Source: Candidatus Lachnoclostridium avicola (lineage in GTDB: Bacteria; Bacillota; Clostridia; Lachnospirales; Lachnospiraceae). From it: 64,000 bases of DNA. Of this stretch, positions 19,282-28,200 are shown piece by piece. The translations under genes were made by a program, and so were the position numbers. The stretch spans positions 1 through 64,000 of the forward strand of contig DXFM01000048.1 in the NCBI GenBank assembly GCA_019114465.1, read 5' to 3'. Each line of letters starts with the position of its first letter. The first letter of the stretch is position 1. The notes under the pieces are model-generated. The model saw nothing but the letters and a program-made list of their open reading frames with translations, did not search any database and was not told the DNA's origin.

Positions 19282-22200
19282 ATGGGTATATGGGGAATAG
19301 TGAGGGGAACATGGAAGAATACAGCCAGGGCAGGAGCCGCCCTGACAGCGGCTTTGCTGATCCTGACAGCCGTTTTCTGGGGCGGGCGGGGAGCGGTGGA
19401 AGCTTCCCAGTCAGATGATGCCATGGCCAAAGGGTATCCCGGCCTGTGTATGGACGGTGTGGGGTATTCTTCCAGAAGTATACGGGCGGGAGGAGATGTC
19501 TATGAGGAGACAGAGGAAGCCCTGGAGACGGGCCGGAACCGGGCGCTGCTGTACTGGGCGTTTATTTCCAATCGGGAGGACGGACAGTCTGCCGGGCAGA
19601 AATACCGGACCTTCCGGGAGACGGTAAACCGCAGGATCCGGGAAGGGGAGAGCGGCCTGCCGCCCATCACCTCCGTCTCTGTGGCGGACATTAAAAAGCT
19701 CATCCATCAGGACCCTCAGGTGGCCGGCCGGTATCCCTGGCTGGAAGCCGCCCTGAAACACCCGGAGGAGTACCTGAGCCTGGGATTGTCCGGCCGGGCG
19801 GCCGGAGCTGAGGAAAAGGAGGTGCCCTCCTGGCTGGCCGGCGCCCTGTCGCCGGATCAGGCCTATCTGCTGGAGGGGGAGGCCGGGCCGGCGGGCTACG
19901 TGCTGTCTGTGGCCGATCAGGGACTGATCGACCAGGCGGAGATCTCCTTTGTGACCGGCGGGGAGGGCTGGAGCTGGACCAAAGGCCCGGGAACGGTCAC
20001 CTTCTGGAATACAGGGGGAAGTCCGGGAGCTGTGGCGGCTCTGGATCTTTCCGGCACTGGATACCGGACAGCCAAAATGCAGTGGCCGGGAAACCGTCTC
20101 TATGAAGACTATATGCACTGGTATACGGTGACAAGGTGCGGGGGAGATCATTTCTTTCAGGGCTACCGGGATGGGGTCTGCCCGCTGGAAAAGCATCAGC
20201 GCCTGTACTCGGCGGAGCTTCCGGACCCGGGAGGGCAGATTCTTTATGTGAAGATGGGGGAAGTTCCCTCCGGATCGGGAGAAAACGGGGAGAAGCTGTA
20301 CAGACATGAGGAAACTTTTACTGCCCACTACACCATAGAGGGAATCAAGAGAGATCATGAGACAGGCAGGCCCCTGGAGGGAGCGCTGTTTCAGGTTTTG
20401 GAATCGTTCCCAGACAGGAATCTGGTAAAAGAGGAAGAAGGAGACGGCGTTCTGTGCAGGGAGAACTGTTCGCCGTCCCCGGCGGTATGGGAAGGATTCC
20501 GCCAGTGCGGCAGCCTGGTGACGGACAAAAACGGCCGGCTGTCCCACACGGATATCCGGACTTACGACTATTCAAAAACTTACTGCGGAGGCCACCCGAC
20601 CCCAGGGTTTCTCCGGATTCCGGAAAAAGACCGGGATCCGGAGACGGGAGAAGTGACCAATCAGGGGGAAATCGACCGGGCCAGAGCAGCCAACGGGGTG
20701 ATGGCAGCCGCGTGGCTGCAGGCCCTGGATGACTGCCGGGAACGGGAGGAGGAAAATCAGGGAAAACATTTTCACTGGATGATCGACAGCGGGGCGGAAG
20801 CGGCGGTGAGGGGAACGAAAGATACGGGGGAGCCCTGCCGGGCGGTGGGAGCTGTCTCTGTGGAGACTGCCTTTGAGAAATCCGGATGCCGGGAAGACTG
20901 TGAAAATTCTTATGAGGCATTTATCAATCTGAAATACAGCTATACCCTGAAAGAGGAGACTGCCAGATCCGGCTATACGGTTCACGGGGCGCACGGAGAT
21001 GACGTGCCGGTGGAGGTGATCACCACCGATTCCTCAGAGGCCGGGGCAAATGAATCCTTTGCCGGAATTTACAGCAGAGATGTGAGCGCGGTCGGGGATG
21101 AGGGGAATTTTTACAGGAAAAATGACACTGGGCAGGAAAAGGAAGCTTCCGTGTCAGACGGAATCTCTCCCCTCCCCGGCGGGGATCCGGAATTTTCCAG
21201 GGAGGAGACGATTTTACCATCCGCCGTTCAAAGTCTGCTGACGGTCCGGTTCCGGCCGGAGACGAAAATTTTAGAGGAGGCAGACAGAGGAAAGGCGGGA
21301 GAAGAGATTTTGACGGCCACTCCCTCGGAGCGGGAGACAGAGCTGCTCCGGGGCACAAGGTCTGAATGGGGAGAAGCAGTTTCCCCGGAAAAAAATAAGG
21401 CCACCCCGTCTCAGTTTTCCATGCCTGCCTCCTTCGCGGGGCAGACAGCCGTCCGGGCGGGGACCTTCTCTGGTGAGACCATTCCCCCAATCCGACTGAG
21501 CAGTTTCCGCCGGGCTGGGGCTGAGGGAGCTGCGGCAGATGGAATCCGCCACCTGGGAGAGGGGGAAGACGGGGAGAATGTCTCCCATGTATTTCAGATC
21601 TACGACCACCGGACGGAAGGGGAGATCCATTTTAATAAGAGAGATCTGGATCTGTACCGGCAGGAGGAGAAGGCGGAGAGCTCTTACGGCCAGTCCCAGG
21701 GGGACGGGACGCTGGAAGGCGCCGTTTACGGTCTTTTCGCGGCGGAGGATATTATCCATCCCGACGGTGGGACGGGGGTGGTCTATGAGAAAGGCAGCCT
21801 GACAGCGGTGGCGTCCACGGATAAAAACGGGGATGGGGCGTTTCTGGTCTATACAGAGGCGCCGGGAACCATATTTTCCTATGAGACGGGAACCATCCGG
21901 CCTGGAACTTTTTCCGGCCCGGACAATCTGTATCACGGGATGGCTTTGGACGATTACATGGGAGACGGGGAAAATGGGACGAGAATTTACGGAGACAACG
22001 AAACTCAGAATGGAAATGTGTGGATCGGCCGTCCGCTGATCATGGGAAAATATGAGATCAGGGAACTTTCCAGATCGGAGGGCTACGAGCTGTCTGTCAA
22101 TGGAAAATCCGGCGCAGTCACCAATTTCGGCGCGTCTCTGGAGACGGAGACAGAGGAGACGGCCGGGACAGCGGTTCTCACCCGTCCGCTGGGGGAAGAT

Positions 22201-25200
22201 GTGCAGACGGACGAGAGCGGGTATGGGGAGCTGGAGTTTGCGGTCCTGTCCAGCGGTACGTCAGCTGCCGGGTACGATATTCTGGTGGAAGGCTACCCGG
22301 AAGGTACGGAATTTTTCCGGGAGGATGAGGGAACGGAAGAGGTATGGATGGAGATTGGAACCGGCAGCTTTGAGAAAATCCTTCTGTGGGAGGATCTCCA
22401 GGAGACTGTTCCCAGATACCGCCGGGCCAGGTCTGACACCAGCGATCCGGTCTATGAAAACGGCCGGCTGAAAACAGAGCTGAGGCAGATGGAGAGAACA
22501 GGGCTGAAGCTGCCTCAGGCAAAAGAGCAGAAGCTGGAGGAAGAAGAGCTGATCAAAATTCTCAGGGGAGAGCCCGGAGAAGATGGGACAGGGGCCTTCA
22601 CAGACGACGAGAAAAACCAGTCTCCGTTTCTTGGAGGAACAGACCAGAAAAATTACATAAAATATAAGCTGGAACAGGCCCTGCGCACCGGAGGCTATGC
22701 CACTCCCCGGGACCGGGAGGGAAGATATTCCACGGAGACCGTCCCGGTTTACGACCGGGGAGTCCGAAAGGGGGAGAAGGATCTTTACGGGATCTCCGGC
22801 TGCCGTCCGGGAGAGCGGGCGGAGAAGACTGTCTGGGGGAGCGCAGTGGCGGACGTGGGTATTTCCGATGGGGAATCCCTCACGGTGGGGGATGTGATCT
22901 GGACGCTGATTTCCTTTTACCGGGAACGGCCCTGGTGGAGCTGCGGAGGTTTGGATGCCGTGGATAGGGAGAACGGCGGCTGGGTCTTCACCCTGTACCA
23001 GTCTGCGCCGGAACTGGGGGATGGATTTTTCGTGGCAGCGGAAGATCAGTCCCTGGCGGAGCGGATCTATCTGCGGAAGGGCTGGGATCCAGCCGATCCG
23101 GAAAAATGTCCCCGCTGGGTGTATGCCGTTTACGGGGCAGCGGAAGATTTTGGCCGGATTCTTCATCAGGAGATGGAGACGGTTTTTGCAGGAGGGGCGG
23201 AGGTGTCCGCCGTCTCCGCTGCCGTGACTCCCGATTTTACCGTGACGCCGGAGGGAGAGCTGAAACCCTGGCTCCAGGAATTTCCCGTATATTATAAAAT
23301 GGGAGAGATTGTGCTGGGGGCGGATGGAAAACCGGAGCAGGACTGGGAAGAACGGGAAGTGACGGAGCGGTTCCTGGTGGAAAAACAGTCGGTCCGGCAG
23401 CAGCGCCTGCCGGCGGAGTATGACAGGGAAACGGGAGTATACCGGATCCATGTGGATACGGCAGGCACTGACAGCTTCGGCCGTCCCCTGGAGGATGGGG
23501 AAGGAGCGGAACTTCTTTTCCGGGCGGTGACTCCGGAAAAAGAGCGGACGCTGACCGGAGAGGATATTCAGCGTCTGAAAGAGAACTGGATGGGATGGAA
23601 GGCCGGAGATACTGTGGGATACGGCCGCTACCTGCTTCAGTCGGGGGCGGAGGTCCGGGTGGTTTTGAGCGGAGACCGGGGGGAAGAGCCGGGGGATCAC
23701 ACCTTCATTCAGAGAGCGGAGCTTCAGTCTCAGGATCAGGAGGTCCCGTGGGAGGACGGGGGAACCAGGACCGAACCGGTGCAGGTTCTGGAACGGCCCA
23801 TCCGCCAGAAGGTCCGTATCCGGAAAACCATCGCCTCCCATGAGGACAATACCTATCCGGTACCGGAGCCGTCGTCTCTGCCGGGATTTCAGTTTAAAAT
23901 CTATCTCCGCTCCAACCTGGAGCGTCTCTGCCGGGACGGGGAGGGAAATATCGTCTTTATTGACCGGAACGGCCGGCGGGAAAATCCCCTGGATGACGGG
24001 TTTCACGGCCTGGTCTGGGAGGAGTCTGCGGCGGTGCCTCAGCTTTACACCAGGATTTCCCACCGGGAAGATTCTCTCACCGCTGGTCCGGTGAGCAACA
24101 ATGTGAGGGCGGAAGCGGTAAATGCGGCGGAGAGACTGTACCCTTACGACGGCGGCCTTCTCCGGGACGAGCCGGAGTCCGGCTATGTCCGTCTCCTGGA
24201 ACCAATGCGTTCCGAACCGGGGGAAGATTTGCCCGAATCCCCCGGGGGAGAAAGGATATACAATGGGGAGACCGTATATAATTATGAAAAGTTTTTTGAC
24301 GGGATCCGCGGGGCAAACGAGGTCAAATGGGACCGGGATTCAGAGGACGGGGCTGAGTATGAGGAGTGGATCCGCCAGTTCGCTATCCGGTGGTACCTGG
24401 ACGATGAGGTAAAAAAGCGGACCAGGGATAACGGGATGGGCCTGAGGGAAGGAGCGGAGGGAGCTTCCGCCTCACAGATGGAAATTCACGACCAGGCTCT
24501 GGCGGAGGCCCGGAAAAAGGCGGAAAACTATCTGAAGCCGTTTCTGGACTGGGATCTGGATGAGATCTGCGCCGTTCCCTGGGATGGCGGCGACGGCGGG
24601 GAGGACAAAGATCTGACCACCCTGACGGCGGACCAGCCGGACGGGAGCGGGTATTATACCGGCGTTTCCCGCTATCTGCCCTACGGAGTCTATGTGATCG
24701 CGGAGCAGATCCCCGGGGCCGGACAGTTCCGGCAGAAGCACTACGAGGCGGATCCGCCCAGGGAAATAGTCCTGCCCGCGGTTCTGGACGGGGAAGGGCA
24801 GCCGGATCACCGATATGACTATGATCCGGAGCTTTCCCTGGAAAACCAGGCGGCGGATTTTCACATCCGTTTTGGAGAAGAGTGGGGAGAAGGATGGAAA
24901 ACCGGCCATGTGATCCAGGCCCACAGCGGGGACGGAGATTTTGAGGTCTACAAGTTCGGCCTGGAACCGGACCGGATCCAGGGAGAGGAGTGCCTGGGCT
25001 ACCGGGTGACCCAGGCGGAATTTAAGCCCTTTAAAGATCTGTACAGCTGGGAAAATGTGAACAGCCGCTACCACAATGAGCGGGTGGGAGAGTACTATCC
25101 CTACGGATCTCTGTCGGAGGACGGGAGAGTGGAGCATGGAATCCGCCTGATGCTGGGATCCCTGACAGCCAGAGAAGGGGAGTACGCGCCGGCTCTGGTT

Positions 25201-28200
25201 CCGTGGACTGTGAGGGAGCCGGCAGGATCCTGGGATACCGGCCCCTTTGTGGGCTATGCCTCCCAGATCCGGAAGAACCGGCTCTACCGCAGCGTTCTGC
25301 GCATTGAAAAGACAGACCGGGAAACCGGCGAGATGATTCTCGGGGACAGCGGCGCATTTGCCCTGTACCGGGGCCTGCGCCGGGAAGACGGAGAGGGGGA
25401 AGCCCTGTTTTATGAGGAGGACACGGTGATCTCCGGTTCCAGGGAATTTCTGGAGGCCATGGGAGCCCGGCAGATCACTCCCGCGGCACGGGAAGATCCG
25501 CCTTATCTGGGAAAATACTATGGCACCGTTCCTGAAGGGACTCCCATATGCCGGGAGGAGGATTTGGTGTCCATGACGGATGAACTGGGAAAGAAGACCG
25601 GAGAGTTTCTGGCTTTTTCCACAGTCAGAGATGGGCGGATGCCGGATGAGGAAGGAAAGGATCTCCTATGGGCGGACCAGAATTCCGGTTATGTCCGGCT
25701 GCTCCAGCCTCTGGGAGCGGGAGTGTATGTCCTGGCGGAGCTGCGTCCGCCGGCGGGATATGTGAGAAGCCGGCCGATTGCGGTGGAGATTTATTCAGAC
25801 CGGGTGACCTATTACCGGGATGGAGAGCGGGAGCAGAAGACCGCCGCCTGGAAGTATGAAAGCCGGGAGGAATCGCCGGTTTCTCAGGGAAGTCAGGCGT
25901 CAGCCGCGGCGGAAAAGAGCGGGCCGGATCTGGTTAGAATTCCCGTGGAAAATCAGCCGGTGCGGCTGACGGTGGAAAAAAAGAAAGGGGTCCAGGAACA
26001 GGCGCAGACAGTTCTGGACGGCCGCGTCACCGGAAGCCTGGGAGAGCTGAACGGGAAATACGGCCTGGAAAACCTGGAGCTTGCCTTCAACGCTTCCGGT
26101 ACCTATCTGGGATATGGCTGGAAGAAGGGCTTTGTGGAAGAACTGGAAGGACTGAGGGCGTCAGGGACGGATGTGGAGCTGATCTATGAAGACGGGGTTT
26201 TCTCAGGGAGGGCGAAGCTGTCCCGGAAAGTGGACCAGCCCCAGTCTTTGGATTCCTGGCTTCCGGGAGCGGAATTGACCCTGCTTGAGGGAATCCCCCT
26301 GAAAGAGAGCGGGGAGACAGAGGATCTTCGGTATGAAGGGCTGAGAATCCTTCGGGGAGAGGACGGAAACGTGTCCCGGATGTATGTGGAGAAAGGATAC
26401 GGGGGAGAGCGGCTGGTCTTTGTGAAGGACAGGAGCAGTCCGGAAAAGGATCCGGAGGAAACCGCTATGGAATATTCTTTCCGTCAGCAGGAGGACGACC
26501 GGGGAGAGGGAACCTGGACGGTTAAGCGGGCCTGGCGGGAGGACACGGACATTTTATATTACCGCCTGGACAATCTGTCAGTGCTGCGGCGGCAGAAAGG
26601 CCGAATTTTGGGCTATGACCGGAACGGGGCGGAGGCAGGCGTAAAAAACGGGGAGTCTTCCTTTGCCTTAAAGGACGGACGCCTGTTTCTGGAGATCATC
26701 TGTCCCGATTATGAGAATTTAAATTACAATTCCAGCGACCATGTATTCGACGCTGTGCCGGAGGGCACGGTGATGTACCATCTGGATGAAAACGGAAACC
26801 GGGACAGCCTGGTGGATCCCTATACCGGGATGGCCTATGTGGAAAACCCGGAGGGCGGCGTCATGGTGTGGCCGGTCCGATTCCCGGAGGGAAAAGAAGA
26901 ACCGGCAGAAAAAATCAGAACCTTCCGGATCGCCGCCCCCAGGACGGAGGAGGGACGGACCTACACCGTCGGTACCTACGGCAGCGATGACAGGGGAGAA
27001 AAACGCCTTCTGTGCCGGGTAAATCCTGCGGTGGACGAGCACGGTCTGCCGGTTTTCTATCAGAAGTCGGAGGAATCCTTCGAAAGGGGATCGCCTGTTT
27101 TTGACCGGGACGGAGATTTTCTCTGGTGTTGGCCTGATCCCGCCCTGGAGCAGCAGAACCGGAACGGATATGAGATTCATTCATCGGAGGAGCTGAATCA
27201 GACCGGGAGGAGTCTGTACCGGCGCCAGGGGGAGAGTTTTCTCATGGAAAATACCTGGCGGACCGGGGACCAGCAGGTAAATGATCCCTTTGCAGAGACC
27301 ATAGGCCCCGGCCAGGCGGATGTGCTGGAGCGGATCATGCCTGGGAGTTATATTCTGGAGGAGAAAACTCCGCCGGCAGGCTGGACCAAAGGACTGCCCC
27401 AGGCGGTGACGGTGAAGGAGAGCCTGGAGAATCAGACCATTTCCGTGGAAAACTCCCCCACCAGGGTCCTGATCTGGAAAATTGACGGGACGGAGAACTG
27501 GCGGACGGAGGTGGAGGATCTGTCCGGGATTTTGGCTGAGCCGGAATACCGGATCAGCAGAAAAGGGAGCTACCGCTTTGACTCGGTGGCCGGCGCGAAG
27601 CTGGCCCTGTATCCGGCCAGGAAAGTGTATGAACCGGGCGGGGAATTTCGGTATGAAAAGACCTCTGAGAAGCCCATCTCCTGGACGTCGGGGACAAAGA
27701 ATGGAAAGGAGGAGCGGACGGCCGCAGTGTGGGAGAGCGGGAAAGAGCCGAAGATGTTGGAGGGAATTCCGGCGGGAATCTATCTGCTGGAAGAGACGGA
27801 CACTCCCCCGGGATATCTCCCCGCATCCATGCCGGTGGAAATCCGCCCTTCCGGGGAGCTGCAGTATTTCAGCCTGAAAAACGATCACACCAGAGTGGCG
27901 TTTTTCAAGTACATAAATGAGGATGGCACCCTCACTTCCCTGACAAACCGGAACCGGGCGGAGTTTTCCCTGTATCCGGCGAGGATGGATGAGGAGGGAA
28001 CTGTGCAGAGGGCAGAGGATGGAACTCCTCTCTATGACCCCGGCAGTCCGGTGGAAGTCTGGCAGACAGAGGACTGTCTGGAGTACACCAAAACGGTGGA
28101 TACCCGGAAGTATGGAGAGAGCACGGTATTTTCCAGGTTCCTTTCATGGCTTCAGGAGCTTGCGGGCGTGGGGGATCGGTATCTGACCGGCTTTACCTGG

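Noticed and set aside
22261-24063. 600-aa minus-strand ORF inside the SpaA gene
   Set aside because: Antisense to a clearly coding ORF with recognisable domains; composition (Pro/Arg/Leu/His rich) is typical of GC-rich antisense frames. No SD or domain recognised.
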